Notes: generated from the sequence alone by a model not told the origin. A stretch of 64,000 nucleotides of DNA from Jiangella gansuensis DSM 44835 (GCF_000515395.1 NZ_KI911782.1:3656606-3720605), one strand, 5' to 3'. Numbered from the stretch's first letter, positions 17,548 through 26,226 are shown. Made by a program: numbers and translations.

Positions 17548-17571
17548 GTGACCATGGTCGGTGACCATGGT
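17548..17571. promoter_or_regulatory. Tandem GTGACCATGGT operator of the toxin-antitoxin operon
   Basis: GTGACCATGGT occurs twice (17548-17558 and 17561-17571), each containing the palindrome ACCATGGT, ending 3 bp before the antitoxin ATG. Such sites usually bind the antitoxin or antitoxin-toxin complex for autoregulation. TTTGAC at 17539 could serve as a -35 element. The in-frame GTG at 17548 lies in the operator and is therefore rejected as the start. Confidence 0.5.
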
Positions 17572-17574
17572 GGT

Positions 17575-17841
17575 ATGACGATGGCTGCTGCCACACCAGC
17601 GAGTCCGGCCCCCGATGGGGACGAGATCGGTGCCGGCCGGTTCAAGGCCGTCTGCCTGCAGGTGCTCGACGAGGTCGCGACCACCCGCCGGCCGGTCACC
17701 ATCACAAAACGGGGTCGGCCGGTCGCCCGGTTGGTGCCGGTCGATCCGCCGGCGCCGCTGTTCGGCGCGTTGGCCGGCACGGTCGGCGAGTACGGCGATC
17801 TGGTCGCACCTGTCGAGGACGACTGGGACGCCCTGCGGTGA
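17575..17841 (+). CDS. Phd/YefM-type antitoxin
   Basis: 88 residues. The DNA-binding half has the Phd/YefM signature FKAVCLQVLDEVATTRRPVTITKRGRPVARLVP (about 20-52), where the KRGRPVARL turn is typical. The C-terminal tail (LFGALAGTVGEYGDLVAPVEDDWDALR) is the toxin-neutralising segment seen in antitoxins paired with PIN toxins. ATG 17575 starts just after its presumed operator. The stop codon overlaps the toxin GTG by 4 bp. Confidence 0.85.
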   Translation: MTMAAATPASPAPDGDEIGAGRFKAVCLQVLDEVATTRRPVTITKRGRPVARLVPVDPPAPLFGALAGTVGEYGDLVAPVEDDWDALR

Positions 17842-18278
17842 TCGCCGAGGGACGTACCCACGTCCTGCTCGACACCCATGTCCTGGTGTGGATGCTGGCC
17901 GGCGACGAACGGCTGTCCCGCGAGGCCCGGCAACTGATCGAGAACGCGTCCTACGAGGGCGGCGCCGACGTCTGCGCCATCAGCCTGTGGGAGGTGTCCA
18001 TGCTGGCGGAGAAGGGCCGGCTGCCGCTGTTCCGAGACGTCGGAGCATGGGTGGAGTCGGTGGCAACGCACCCCGCGCTGAACATCGTCCCGCTGGCGCC
18101 CGAGATCGCGGTTGCGAGCACCCGGCTGCCCGGGGAGCTGCACCGAGACCCGGCCGACCGCATGATCGTCGCGACCGCGCGCACGGTGAACGCCACGCTG
18201 GTCACGGCGGATCGCGCCCTGCTCGAGTACGGGGCGCAGGGGCACGTCCGGGTGCTCGCCGCCAGCGGATCCCCTTGA
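17838..18278 (+). CDS. vapC: VapC-type PIN-domain ribonuclease toxin
   Basis: 146-residue PIN-domain protein. Acidic catalytic residues are visible in LLDTHVLVWML (Asp about 12), SLWEVSMLAEKGRL (Glu about 52) and the paired HRDPADRMIVATA and LVTADRAL (Asp about 98-120). It should cleave RNA when freed from the antitoxin. The GTG start overlaps the antitoxin stop, giving strict co-translation. All catalytic positions are kept, in contrast to the frameshifted PIN-like gene at 12.5 kb. Confidence 0.88.
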   Translation: MIAEGRTHVLLDTHVLVWMLAGDERLSREARQLIENASYEGGADVCAISLWEVSMLAEKGRLPLFRDVGAWVESVATHPALNIVPLAPEIAVASTRLPGELHRDPADRMIVATARTVNATLVTADRALLEYGAQGHVRVLAASGSP

Positions 18279-18325
18279 TCATCGGCCATTGACCCCGTCA
18301 TGGCGGGGTGAACAGCCGATGATCA
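18276..18325. terminator. Nested hairpin after vapC
   Basis: Outer arms TGATCATCGGC (18276-18286) and GCCGATGATCA (18315-18325) enclose an inner stem ACCCCG/CGGGGT. The vapC stop codon is inside the left arm. Likely terminator; no U-tract. Confidence 0.65.
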
Positions 18326-18442
18326 TAGGGCGATGGTTTCCTCCACGTGACCGAGGCACTTCGAAGTGCCGTCTTCCGCGCGGCGCGCCGGCGTCCGAGG
18401 ATAGTCACAGGCACGAAAAGTAACCATCCTGGAGGAAGCCCG

Positions 18443-18931
18443 GTGGGCACGACGTTTTCCGAGATCGAGCAGGACTTCGCCGACATCCTCGGCGACATCG
18501 TGTACGCGACCATGACCACCGTCGACGGCCGCGGCCGCCCGCGGTCCCGGGTGCTGATCGCGGTGTGGGAGGTGATCGACGGGGCGCCCCTGGGCTGGCT
18601 CGCGACGTTCCCGACGCCGGTGAAGACGGCGCACCTGGCCGTGAACCCGCACGCGTCGTTCTCGTACTGGAGCCCCAAGCAGAACGCCGTCGCCGTCGAC
18701 ACCGTCGCGACCTGGGTCGAGGGCCGGGCCGACAAACAGCACGTCTGGGACCTCTACCAGGCCGGCAGCCCACGCGGCGTGGGCTACCCGCCCGGCCGGT
18801 TCTGGCGTTCACCGGCCGATCCCGCCTTCGGGGTGCTGCGGTTGGAACCGTACCGAGTCCAGGTGCTGCGCGGCGTCGAACTCGCCGCTGGGCGGCCGTC
18901 GCGCATCTGGGCGCCCGCCATCGCCTCTTGA
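18443..18931 (+). CDS. Pyridoxamine-5'-phosphate-oxidase-fold (PPOX) flavin-binding protein
   Basis: 162-residue split-barrel protein ([54 protein letters not shown]) of the PPOX superfamily, which binds FMN or F420. Most uncharacterised actinobacterial members are F420- or flavin-dependent reductases. GTG 18443 is preferred over upstream starts because TGGAGGA lies 7 nt before it. Single-gene unit between the toxin-antitoxin hairpin and recO. Confidence 0.8.
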   Translation: MGTTFSEIEQDFADILGDIVYATMTTVDGRGRPRSRVLIAVWEVIDGAPLGWLATFPTPVKTAHLAVNPHASFSYWSPKQNAVAVDTVATWVEGRADKQHVWDLYQAGSPRGVGYPPGRFWRSPADPAFGVLRLEPYRVQVLRGVELAAGRPSRIWAPAIAS

Positions 18932-18992
18932 TCATGGGGAGGGGTGGCGTGGCCGGACGGTGTTGATCTCGGCAGCGGATAAAGTGGGCCGC

Positions 18993-19721
18993 GTGGCGCT
19001 CTATCGTGACGAGGGGGTGGTCCTCCGCACCCAGAAGCTGGGTGAGGCCGACCGCATCGTCACGCTGCTGACCAGGGCCAACGGTCGCGTCCGGGTGGTC
19101 GCCAAAGGGGTACGCCGCACCACCAGCCGGTTCGGCGCTCGGCTCGAACCGTTCATGCATGTCGACGCCCAGTACGCCACGGGCCGCACCTTCGACATCG
19201 TCACTCAGGCCGAGACGATCGCACCGTACGGCATGAGCATCACCGACGACTATGGCCGCTACACCGCCGGAACCGCCATCCTGGAGACCGCTGAGCGGCT
19301 CACCGCCGAGGAGCGCGAACCGGCCGTCCAGCACTATCTGCTGCTGGTCGGGGCGTTGCGCACGCTCGCCGGCGCCGAGCACGACCCCGGCCTGGTGCTC
19401 GACGCCTACCTGTTGCGAGGGCTGTCGATCGCCGGGTTCGCGCCGAGTTTCTCCGACTGCGCCCGTTGTGACGCGGGCGGTCCGCACCGGCTCTTCTCCG
19501 TCCAGGCCGGCGGCATGGTCTGTCCGTCGTGCCGGCCGTCGGGAACGGTCGCTCCGGCACCGGACACGGTCGCACTGTTGGGGGCGCTGCTCACCGGTGA
19601 CTGGGCGGTGGCCGACGCCAGCGAGCCGCGCACCCGGCGCGAAGCCAGTGGCATCACGGCGGCGTTTCTGCAGTGGCACCTGGAGCGGGGGCTGCGGTCG
19701 CTGGGCCTGGTGGAGCGGTGA
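18993..19721 (+). CDS. recO: DNA repair protein RecO
   Basis: 242-residue RecFOR-pathway protein that loads RecA and anneals single strands. The N-terminal OB fold ([44 protein letters not shown]) is followed by a helical domain and a C4 zinc finger ([10 protein letters not shown]...MVCPSC, about 157-183). The start is GTG 18993 (MALYRDEG); GTG 18984 is an alternative adding three residues. uppS overlaps its stop by 4 bp (GTGA). Confidence 0.94.
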   Translation: MALYRDEGVVLRTQKLGEADRIVTLLTRANGRVRVVAKGVRRTTSRFGARLEPFMHVDAQYATGRTFDIVTQAETIAPYGMSITDDYGRYTAGTAILETAERLTAEEREPAVQHYLLLVGALRTLAGAEHDPGLVLDAYLLRGLSIAGFAPSFSDCARCDAGGPHRLFSVQAGGMVCPSCRPSGTVAPAPDTVALLGALLTGDWAVADASEPRTRREASGITAAFLQWHLERGLRSLGLVER

Positions 19722-20503
19722 GGCGGACGTACACGCCCCCGACGCCGCATCCGTCGGGAGCGGTGCCGCCCCCGGTGCCGCCGGATTTGGTGCCGGCGCA
19801 TGTGGCGCTGGTCATGGACGGTAACGGCCGGTGGGCCAATGCGCGTGGGCTGCCGCGCACGAAGGGTCACGAGGCCGGCGAGGCGGTCCTGCTGGACGTC
19901 ATCCACGGCGCCATCGAGATCGGCATCCGGCACTTGTCGGTGTACGCGTTCTCGACCGAGAACTGGCGGCGGTCGCCGGAGGAGGTCCGCTTCCTGATGG
20001 GCTTCAACCGTGCCGTGATCCGTCGTCGCCGTGACGAGTTGGATGCGCTCGGGGTGCGGATCCGCTGGGCGGGGCGCCGGCCGCGGCTGTGGAAGAGCGT
20101 CATCGGTGAGCTTCAGGATGCCGAGCAGCGCACTCGCGGCAATGACGTCATCACGTTGCAGTTCTGCGTCAACTACGGTGGCCGGGCCGAACTGGGCGAC
20201 GCTGCCGCGGCATTGGCCGCCGATGTCGCGGCGGGGCGGCTGCGGCCGGACAAGGTCAATGAACGTACGCTCGGGCGCTATCTCTACAATCCCGATCTAC
20301 CGGATGTCGATCTGTTCGTCCGGCCGTCGGGGGAGCAGCGTACGTCGAATTTCATGCTGTGGCAGTCCGCATATGCCGAAATGGTCTTCCTGGACACGTT
20401 GTGGCCCGACTTCGACCGCCGGCAGTTGTGGGAGGCGGTCGAGATCTACGCGCGGCGTGATCGCCGGTACGGGGGAGCGGACCCTGCAGCGCCCGCTGTG
20501 TGA
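19718..20503 (+). CDS. uppS: Isoprenyl (undecaprenyl-type) diphosphate synthase
   Basis: 261-residue cis-prenyltransferase making the polyprenyl carrier for cell-wall synthesis. Conserved P-loop [13 protein letters not shown] (about 27-39), [15 protein letters not shown] (about 78) and [15 protein letters not shown] (about 208) are all intact. A Pro-rich 20-residue N-terminal extension precedes the core. GTG 19718 overlaps recO, so the pair is translationally coupled. Product chain length cannot be told from the sequence. Confidence 0.94.
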   Translation: MRRTYTPPTPHPSGAVPPPVPPDLVPAHVALVMDGNGRWANARGLPRTKGHEAGEAVLLDVIHGAIEIGIRHLSVYAFSTENWRRSPEEVRFLMGFNRAVIRRRRDELDALGVRIRWAGRRPRLWKSVIGELQDAEQRTRGNDVITLQFCVNYGGRAELGDAAAALAADVAAGRLRPDKVNERTLGRYLYNPDLPDVDLFVRPSGEQRTSNFMLWQSAYAEMVFLDTLWPDFDRRQLWEAVEIYARRDRRYGGADPAAPAV

Positions 20504-20546
20504 CTTGGAGTGGTGGCCTGCTGCGTCCGGGGATCCCCACCGCCGG

Positions 20547-21005
20547 TCAGACGGGTCCCATGTCGCGCTCTTCGCGCCAGCCGAGGTTGGTGGCCATGCG
20601 CATGAGGACGTCGACGGCGATGCGGTATTCGTCCTCGCTGATGCCGGCGGTGACGCGCTCGCGATCGGCGGCGACGGCGGCTTGGATGTCCATCAGGGCT
20701 TTGACGCCGGTGTCGGTCAGCGCGACGCGGTCCGTGCCGACGGGGGTGGCCCAGCCGCGATTGCAGAGGTCGTCGACGACGGGGCGGACGGTCGGCATGT
20801 GGGGTGCGAGGTAGAGCGCGGCTTCATCGTCGATGTGCGCGTAGGTGGCCGGCCCGGATTCGAGCAGATTCAGGATCTGCCAATGCCGTGGTGTGACGGC
20901 GGCGCTGCCCAGGACGGCGTCGAAGCCCTGGTCGATCAGCCGATCGACGAGCTTGAGCCAATACCCGATGGGGTGCCGCTCTTCGGGCGCCCTGGACGCG
21001 TTCAT
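20547..21005 (-). CDS. MarR-family winged-helix regulator
   Basis: 152 residues with a MarR-type winged helix (LVDRLIDQGFDAVLGSAAVTPRHWQILNLLE, then TVRPVVDDLCNRGWATPVGTDRVALTDTG). ATG 21005 follows AGAGGGG; upstream in-frame codons have no ribosome binding site. Convergent with uppS, with a 43-bp gap. No adjacent enzyme or transporter gene shows the ligand; the 240 bp upstream (21006-21245) holds only its promoter region, with no clear consensus elements. Confidence 0.8.
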   Translation of the reverse strand: MNASRAPEERHPIGYWLKLVDRLIDQGFDAVLGSAAVTPRHWQILNLLESGPATYAHIDDEAALYLAPHMPTVRPVVDDLCNRGWATPVGTDRVALTDTGVKALMDIQAAVAADRERVTAGISEDEYRIAVDVLMRMATNLGWREERDMGPV

Positions 21006-21245
21006 GAAACCCCTCTGAACCGACAAGTCGTGGTGACACGTACAGGCAAAATTACCGGTCTGTGCGCTTGGTGCACCGGATAACGACCCGCCCGTCACGA
21101 TGTGATTCGCCATCATCGCATTTCGACAACACTGTCGGGCAGGCGTTCAGGCAATTCCGTTCATGATCACTCTTTGAATGACGATGACGACAGGGTGGCC
21201 GCTCGTGTGTGGGACGGCCGACGGTGCGCCGGCGCTGTGGGCGCC

Positions 21246-22487
21246 TCACCCAGCTGAGGCCAGTCGCGCGGCGCGGTCCTCGAGGTAGCGCTGCTCGGGC
21301 AGGCTGGTGGTGCGGCGGGCGGCGAGCTCGTACGCGGCTCGGGCGGCCTCGGCGTCGCCGGCCATCTCCAGCAGGTGGGCCCGGACCGCCTCCAGCCGGT
21401 GGTGTTCGGCCAGCCGGCTGTCGGACTCGAGCGTTACCAGCAGCTCGAGGCCCGCGTGCGGCCCGTGCACCATGGCGACGGCGACCGCGTGGTTCAGGGT
21501 GACCATCGGGTTCGGCGCGAGGCGCCCCAGCAGTTCGTACAGGGCGAGGATCTGCTCCCAGTCGGTGTCCTCGGCCCGCCCGGCTTCGTCGTGGACGGCG
21601 GCGATGGCGGCTTGCACCTGGTAGGGGCCTACCCGGGTGCGGCTGAGCGCGTCGGTGATGAGAGCGACGCCCTCGGTGATGGCCTCGGCGTTCCACAGCG
21701 CACGGTCCTGTTCGGCGAGGGGCACGAGGGTTCCGTCCGCGCGGGCACGGGCCGGCCGGCGGGCATCGGTGAGCAGCATCAGCGCCAGCAGGCCGGCGAC
21801 TTCGCCGTCGTCGGGGAGCAGACGATGCACCTGGCGGGTCAGACGGACCGCTTCGGCGGTGAGCTCGACGCGATGCAGGTCGGCGCCGGACGTCGCGGTG
21901 TAACCCTCGTTGAAGATGAGGTAGAGCACGTGCAGCACGGCGCGCAGCCGTCCTTCGCGTTCGTCGGCCGGCGGCAGCTGGAACGCGACGCCGCTGGTCT
22001 TGATGCTCTGCTTGGCCCGGCTGATGCGTTGCGCCATGGTCGACTCGGGCACCATGAACGCCCGCGCGATCTGTGCCGTCGTGAGGCCGCCGACCGCTCG
22101 GAGCGTGAGCGCCACCTGCGACGGCGCCGACAACGCCGGATGGCAGCACATGAACAGCAGCGTGAGGGTGTCGTCCTGCGACGGCGGCGCCTCGTCGGCC
22201 GGCGGCGCGGCGAACAGCACGTCGGACGGCGTCAGCGCGGCGGCCGTCTCCTCGCGGCGGCGCCGAGCGGACTCGCTGCGCAACTGGTCGGTGAGCCGAC
22301 GGGACGCGACGGTGATGAGCCAGGCCCGCGGGTTGTCCGGCACGCCTTGGTCCGGCCACTGCACCGAGGCGGCGAGGAGTGCGTCCTGGACGGCGTCCTC
22401 GGCGGCGTCGAAGTGGCCGTAACGGCGCACGAGCGCGCCGAGCACGTGCGGTGCCTGCTCGCGCAGCTGCTCCTCGATGCCGTTCAC
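21246..22487 (-). CDS. ECF42-type RNA polymerase sigma factor with long C-terminal extension
   Basis: 413 residues. Sigma region 2 (about 5-75; LGALVRRYGHFDAAEDAVQDALLAA) and region 4 (about 110-165; LTLLFMCCHPALSAPSQVALTLRAVGGLTTAQIARAFMVPESTMAQRISRAK) are followed by a helical C-terminal domain (about 180-413; LRAVLHVLYLIFNEGY, PNPMVTLNHAVAVAMVHGP) typical of ECF42. These factors are normally encoded next to one or more small YCII/DGPF-domain proteins. None is adjacent here: upstream lies znuB, downstream marR. GTG 22487 fits the family start MNGIEEQLRE. Confidence 0.87.
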   Translation of the reverse strand: MNGIEEQLREQAPHVLGALVRRYGHFDAAEDAVQDALLAASVQWPDQGVPDNPRAWLITVASRRLTDQLRSESARRRREETAAALTPSDVLFAAPPADEAPPSQDDTLTLLFMCCHPALSAPSQVALTLRAVGGLTTAQIARAFMVPESTMAQRISRAKQSIKTSGVAFQLPPADEREGRLRAVLHVLYLIFNEGYTATSGADLHRVELTAEAVRLTRQVHRLLPDDGEVAGLLALMLLTDARRPARARADGTLVPLAEQDRALWNAEAITEGVALITDALSRTRVGPYQVQAAIAAVHDEAGRAEDTDWEQILALYELLGRLAPNPMVTLNHAVAVAMVHGPHAGLELLVTLESDSRLAEHHRLEAVRAHLLEMAGDAEAARAAYELAARRTTSLPEQRYLEDRAARLASAG

Positions 22488-22523
22488 GGTGACCCATTGT
22501 GGGTCACGCCACCGACAACGTGC

Positions 22524-23516
22524 TCAGTGCTCGTCGTAGTGGCGCCCGTGCGCGGCATGCAGGTGGCCGTCGTGCAGGTAGTCGGTGTGGTTGCCGTGTT
22601 CGACGGTGGGGTGGCCGCAGTCCGGGTCGTGCCGGTGCGGATGTGTGCCGGCCGGTACATGAGCACCGGTGACGCGGGGGTCCTCGGCCGCCGCCGCGGG
22701 CGAGGCGTTGCGCCGTCGCCGCAGGGCCGTGCCGAGGGGCCAGGCCAGCACGAACCCGGCCAGCGAGGCCACCACGATGCTCGCGCCCGGTGCGACGTCG
22801 ACGTAGTACGAGAAGATGACGCCGGCCACGGACGGCACCAGCCCGAGCACCAGCGCCAGCGAGAACGTGGTGCGGAAACTGCGGGTGAGCTGCTGCGACG
22901 TCGCCACCGGCACCACCATCAGCGCGCTGACAAGCAGCAGCCCGACCGTCCGCATCGCGACGCTGACGGTGACCGCGGCCATCACCGCGATCAGCATGCT
23001 GTACAGGCGCACCGGCAGGCCGGTGACCCGCGCGAACTCCTCGTCCTGGCAGATCGCGAACAGCTGCGGCGCCAGCCCGACGGCCAGTGCGATGACCACG
23101 ACGGCCAGCACGGCGACCACCCACAGGTCGTCACCGGACACCGTCGTGATGGAGCCGAACAGGTACGTGTTCAGGGTGGCGGCCGTACTGCCGGCCAGCC
23201 CGGTGAGCAGCACGCCGCCGGCGATGCCGCCGTAGAACAACATGGCCAGGGCGACGTCGGCGGAGGCCTTGCCGCGGGCCCGGACGATGTCGATGGTGAG
23301 TGCGCCGGCGATGGCGACGACGACGGACGTCCATGCCGGCGCCCAGCCGGTCAGCAGGCCGACAGCGACGCCGGTCAGCGCGACGTGCCCGATGCCGTCG
23401 CCCACGAGCGCCAGCCGCCGCTGCACCAGGTAGGTGCCGACGGCGGGCGCGGCCAGGCCGGTCAGCACCGCGGCGATCAGCGCGCGCTGCATGAAGTCGT
23501 AATCGAGGAAGCTCAT
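22524..23516 (-). CDS. znuB: Zinc ABC transporter permease ZnuB with histidine-rich tail
   Basis: 330 residues. ABC-3 family permease with about 8 helices (MQRALIAAVLTGLAAPAVGTYLVQRRLALVGDGIGHVALTGV through GFVLAWPLGTAL, 9-265). The C-terminal 50 residues are rich in histidine (HVPAGTHPHRHDPDCGHP, DYLHDGHLHAAHGRHYDEH), a likely cytoplasmic zinc-binding tail. Order znuA-znuC-znuB on the minus strand with a 4-bp znuC overlap; divergent to zur. Confidence 0.92.
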   Translation of the reverse strand: MSFLDYDFMQRALIAAVLTGLAAPAVGTYLVQRRLALVGDGIGHVALTGVAVGLLTGWAPAWTSVVVAIAGALTIDIVRARGKASADVALAMLFYGGIAGGVLLTGLAGSTAATLNTYLFGSITTVSGDDLWVVAVLAVVVIALAVGLAPQLFAICQDEEFARVTGLPVRLYSMLIAVMAAVTVSVAMRTVGLLLVSALMVVPVATSQQLTRSFRTTFSLALVLGLVPSVAGVIFSYYVDVAPGASIVVASLAGFVLAWPLGTALRRRRNASPAAAAEDPRVTGAHVPAGTHPHRHDPDCGHPTVEHGNHTDYLHDGHLHAAHGRHYDEH

Positions 23517-24268
23517 CCGAACAGCCGCCCAGCTTCGTCGTTGTCGCCGTAGTCGTGATGGTCGGGTGGCCCGGTGAGTGTCATGGCAGGCGCCGGCAGC
23601 GGGCCGTCGTGCACGACCCGGCCGCCGTCGAGGATGACGCCACGGTCGACCAGCGGGGCCAGCGGGCCCATCTCGTGCAGCACGAGCAGTACCGTGCGGC
23701 CCGAGGCGACGAAGGTCCGCAACGCGCGGGCGAACGCTTCCTGGCTGCGCTGGTCGACGCCGGCGTTCGGCTCGTCGAGGACCATCAGGTCCGGCTCGCT
23801 GGCCGCGGCGCGGGCGATGAGCACCCGCTGCTGTTGACCGCCGGAGAGCGTGTCGACGCTTCGGCCGGCCAGCTCGGACAGCCCGACCAGTTCGATGGCG
23901 TGGTCGATGGCGTCGCGGTCGGTTCGCCGGGACGGCTGGAACAGCCGTCGGTGCGCCAGCCGACCGGCGGCGACGACCTCACGCACGGTGGCCGGAACGC
24001 CGGCCGCGGCGGTGGTGCGCTGCGGCACGTAGCCGATGCGCCGCCAGTGGCGGAACGACCCGAGTGGCGACCCGAACAGCTCGATGTCGCCGGCCGCCGG
24101 TCGCACCAGGCCGACGATGGCGCGCACCAGGGTCGACTTGCCCGACCCGTTGGCACCCAGCAGCGTCACGACCTCGCCCTCGCTGACGCGGACGTCGACG
24201 CCGTGCAGCACCGGGCGCTCGTCGAGCTCCACGCGCAAGCCGCGGACGTCGACGACGGGTGATCTCAT
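23513..24268 (-). CDS. znuC: Zinc ABC transporter ATP-binding protein ZnuC
   Basis: 251-residue ATPase with Walker A GANGSGKST (about 38-46), Q-loop YVPQR, signature LSGGQQQRVLIARA (about 143) and Walker B LMVLDEPNAGVD (about 163), then the switch histidine in LVLHEMG. The C-terminal PDHHDYGDNDE may bind metal. It lies 13 bp downstream of znuA and overlaps znuB by 4 bp. Confidence 0.93.
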   Translation of the reverse strand: MRSPVVDVRGLRVELDERPVLHGVDVRVSEGEVVTLLGANGSGKSTLVRAIVGLVRPAAGDIELFGSPLGSFRHWRRIGYVPQRTTAAAGVPATVREVVAAGRLAHRRLFQPSRRTDRDAIDHAIELVGLSELAGRSVDTLSGGQQQRVLIARAAASEPDLMVLDEPNAGVDQRSQEAFARALRTFVASGRTVLLVLHEMGPLAPLVDRGVILDGGRVVHDGPLPAPAMTLTGPPDHHDYGDNDEAGRLFG

Positions 24269-24281
24269 GACGACACCGTAC

Positions 24282-25328
24282 TCAGGAACACCCGTTGGCC
24301 GTCCGCAGTGCCTCCAGGTTGGCGCGCATCAGGTCGAAGTAGTCCTGATCGGCCGTCTCGTCGGTCAGGCCCTCGATCGGGTCGAGCACCGCGGCCTCCA
24401 CGCCGAGGTCGCCGGCGAGCGTCTCCGCCACGGCCGGGCTGACCAGCCGCTCGTAGAAGATGGTGCTGACACCCTCGGCCTTGACGACGTCGTGCACCTG
24501 GGCCAGCCGCTCCGGCGAGGGCTCGGCCTCCGGGTCGATGCCGGAGATGCCCACCTGCTCCAGGTTGTACTTGTCGGCCAGGTACCCGAACGCCTCGTGC
24601 GCGACGACGAACACCTGCCGCTCGCACTGGCCCAGGCCGGTGGCGAACTCCTCGTCCAGGTCGTGCAGGTCGGCGATGAGGTCGTCGGCGTTGGCGTGGT
24701 AAGCGTCGGCGTTGTCCGGGTCGAGGTCGGCCAGCCGGTCGGCGACGGTCTCGGCGATCGGCTCCAGGTTGGCGGGGTCGAGCCAGATGTGCGGGTCGCC
24801 GTCGAGGTCGCCGTGGTCGTGGCCTTCGTGGCCCTCCTCGGCATGGTCGTCGGCGTGGTCGTCGCCGTGCTCCTCGTCGCTGTGTTCGTCGTCGGAGTGC
24901 GCTTCGTCGGTGTGCTCGTCTTCGGCATGGTCGTCGCCGTGCTCGTGATCGCTCTCGTGCTCGTCGAGCAGGGTGACCAGCTCGGCGGTGTCCAGGCCAC
25001 GGTCCTCGGCGTTCTGCTCGACGGCCTCGTCGACGGACGGCTGGAAGCCGCCCAGATAGACGACGAGGTCGGCGTCGGTCACCGCGCCGACCTGGCGCGC
25101 GGACAGCTCGAGGTCGTGTGGCTCGCCGCCGGGCTGGGTGAGATTGTCGACGGAGGCGTGGTCACCGGCGACGCGCTCGGCGACGAAGGCGAGCGGATAG
25201 AACGACGCGAGCACGCTCGGCCCGTCGTCACCGGCGGTGGCGTCGTCGTCGGAGCCACAGGCGGAAAGGGCCAGGCCGGTCATGGCGAGAGCGGTCAGCC
25301 CGGACGCTGCCGCACGACGAGTCTTCAT
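24282..25328 (-). CDS. znuA: Zinc-binding lipoprotein ZnuA (cluster 9 substrate-binding protein)
   Basis: 348 residues from ATG 25328. The signal peptide ends in a lipobox (TGLALSACGSD, Cys about 24). Zinc ligands are expected at GEPHDLELS (His about 71), DPHIWLDPAN (about 191) and VVAHEAFGYL (about 256). Between them an extremely His/Asp/Glu-rich loop of about 60 residues (EHESDHEHGDDHAEDEHTDE and onward) is the zinc-acquisition loop typical of ZnuA. A Zur box sits 22 bp upstream. An upstream in-frame ATG adds nine residues but would lie inside that box. Confidence 0.93.
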   Translation of the reverse strand: MKTRRAAASGLTALAMTGLALSACGSDDDATAGDDGPSVLASFYPLAFVAERVAGDHASVDNLTQPGGEPHDLELSARQVGAVTDADLVVYLGGFQPSVDEAVEQNAEDRGLDTAELVTLLDEHESDHEHGDDHAEDEHTDEAHSDDEHSDEEHGDDHADDHAEEGHEGHDHGDLDGDPHIWLDPANLEPIAETVADRLADLDPDNADAYHANADDLIADLHDLDEEFATGLGQCERQVFVVAHEAFGYLADKYNLEQVGISGIDPEAEPSPERLAQVHDVVKAEGVSTIFYERLVSPAVAETLAGDLGVEAAVLDPIEGLTDETADQDYFDLMRANLEALRTANGCS

Positions 25329-25349
25329 GGGACACATTCTCATCAAGAC

Positions 25350-25364
25350 TGACAACCATTGTCA
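25350..25364. promoter_or_regulatory. Zur box of the znuACB operon
   Basis: TGACAATGGTTGTCA (minus strand) is a perfect 6-3-6 palindrome overlapping a TTGACA -35 element on the minus strand, placing Zur binding directly over the znuA promoter. Confidence 0.75.
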
Positions 25365-25419
25365 AAACAGGCGACCCCGTGGTACGTCCGCCCAGCCCCT
25401 CGCCCACCCGCCGGCCAAG

Positions 25420-25491
25420 GTTGATCTTGGAGTTTTCGCGGGATCAATCGGGCAATCAGGGCCCCAATTGCCCCATTGCTCCAAGATCAAC
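25420..25491. repeat. GTTGATCTTGGAG hairpin in a divergent promoter region
   Basis: Perfect 13-bp arms (25420-25432, 25479-25491) enclose a second stem GGGCAAT/ATTGCCC (25450-25456, 25467-25473). It lies between divergent znuA and zur, upstream of both, so it cannot terminate either gene. Arms are shared with 52902-52973 and, with one change, 9691-9751. It and the flanking Zur boxes account for the 332-bp gene-free stretch. Confidence 0.7.
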
Positions 25492-25544
25492 GGGGCGGGC
25501 TTTCGCGTCCGGGGCGGGGCGGTGCCGGCAGGACTACACTGACA

Positions 25545-25559
25545 TGGTAATGAGAATCG
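25545..25559. promoter_or_regulatory. Degenerate Zur/Fur box upstream of zur
   Basis: TGGTAATGAGAATCG matches the Fur/Zur-type pattern TGATAATGATTATCA at 11 of 15 positions and lies about 60-115 bp before the possible zur starts, suggesting weak autoregulation. Confidence 0.45.
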
Positions 25560-25660
25560 ACTGGCCGGGTTCGCCTCCGGCCGGACGGCCAGGCCCTCCA
25601 CTAGGGTGGAACGGCCCGGTGATGAGTGCCATCGAACGAGCAGGGAGGCGGGCCACACAC

Positions 25661-26077
25661 GTGTCGGCACGCGAACAACCGGTCAAGGAGCACCGCCGGA
25701 CGCGGCAGCGCGCCGCGGTCGACGAGGTGCTCGACGAGACCGAGGACTTCATCAGCGCCCAGGAGTTGCACTCCGTGCTGCGGGACCGGGGCGCCGGCGT
25801 GGGGCTGGCCACGGTCTACCGAACTCTGCAGACGTTGGCCGACGACGGCAAGGTCGACGTCCTGCGCTCCGACGGCGGCGAGGCCGTCTATCGCCGCTGC
25901 GTGCGCGAGGAGCATCACCACCACCTGGTCTGCCGCTCGTGCGGGGCGACGGTGGAGATCGCCGGTCCGGCGGTGGAGCGCTGGGCCTCGTCGGTCGCTG
26001 AGAAGCACGGGTACGTCGACGTCTCGCACACGCTGGAGATCTTCGGTACCTGCCCGCGCTGCGCTGCTCGGTCCTGA
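25661..26077 (+). CDS. zur: Zinc uptake regulator Zur (Fur family)
   Basis: 138 residues from GTG 25661. Winged helix RTRQRAAVDEVLDETEDFISAQELHSVLRDRGAGVGLATVYRTLQTLADDGKV; metal sites in REEHHHHLVCRSCG and HGYVDVSHTLEIFGTCPRC (two CxxC for structural zinc). The close match to actinobacterial Zur and its divergence from znuACB give the function: a zinc-loaded repressor of zinc uptake. The start is uncertain: ATG 25622 or GTG 25619 would add 13-14 residues. GTG 25661 is chosen because family members begin a few residues before the TRQR motif. Confidence 0.9.
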   Translation: MSAREQPVKEHRRTRQRAAVDEVLDETEDFISAQELHSVLRDRGAGVGLATVYRTLQTLADDGKVDVLRSDGGEAVYRRCVREEHHHHLVCRSCGATVEIAGPAVERWASSVAEKHGYVDVSHTLEIFGTCPRCAARS

Positions 26078-26127
26078 GCGCACCCGGTCGTCGGGCTCCC
26101 ATGATCAGGTGAGACAACGAACCTCGA

Positions 26128-26193
26128 ACGTCACCAGGCGTTCTCCCGCTTCGCCATGCATGCCCGGTGAAGCGGGAGGACGCCTGGTGACGT
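26128..26193 (+). terminator. 25-bp-arm hairpin after zur
   Basis: Arms 26128-26152 and 26169-26193 are complementary at 24 of 25 positions (ACGTCACCAGGCG at the base) around a 16-nt loop containing ATGCAT. Probably ends the zur transcript before the catabolic cluster. Confidence 0.65.
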
Positions 26194-26226
26194 CCCGCAC
26201 GGTCTGGCGCCCTGAAATTTCCCCTC

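Noticed and set aside
17548-17574. GTG 17548 as start of the antitoxin
   Set aside because: It would translate through the tandem GTGACCATGGT operator; ATG 17575 just after it fits family length.
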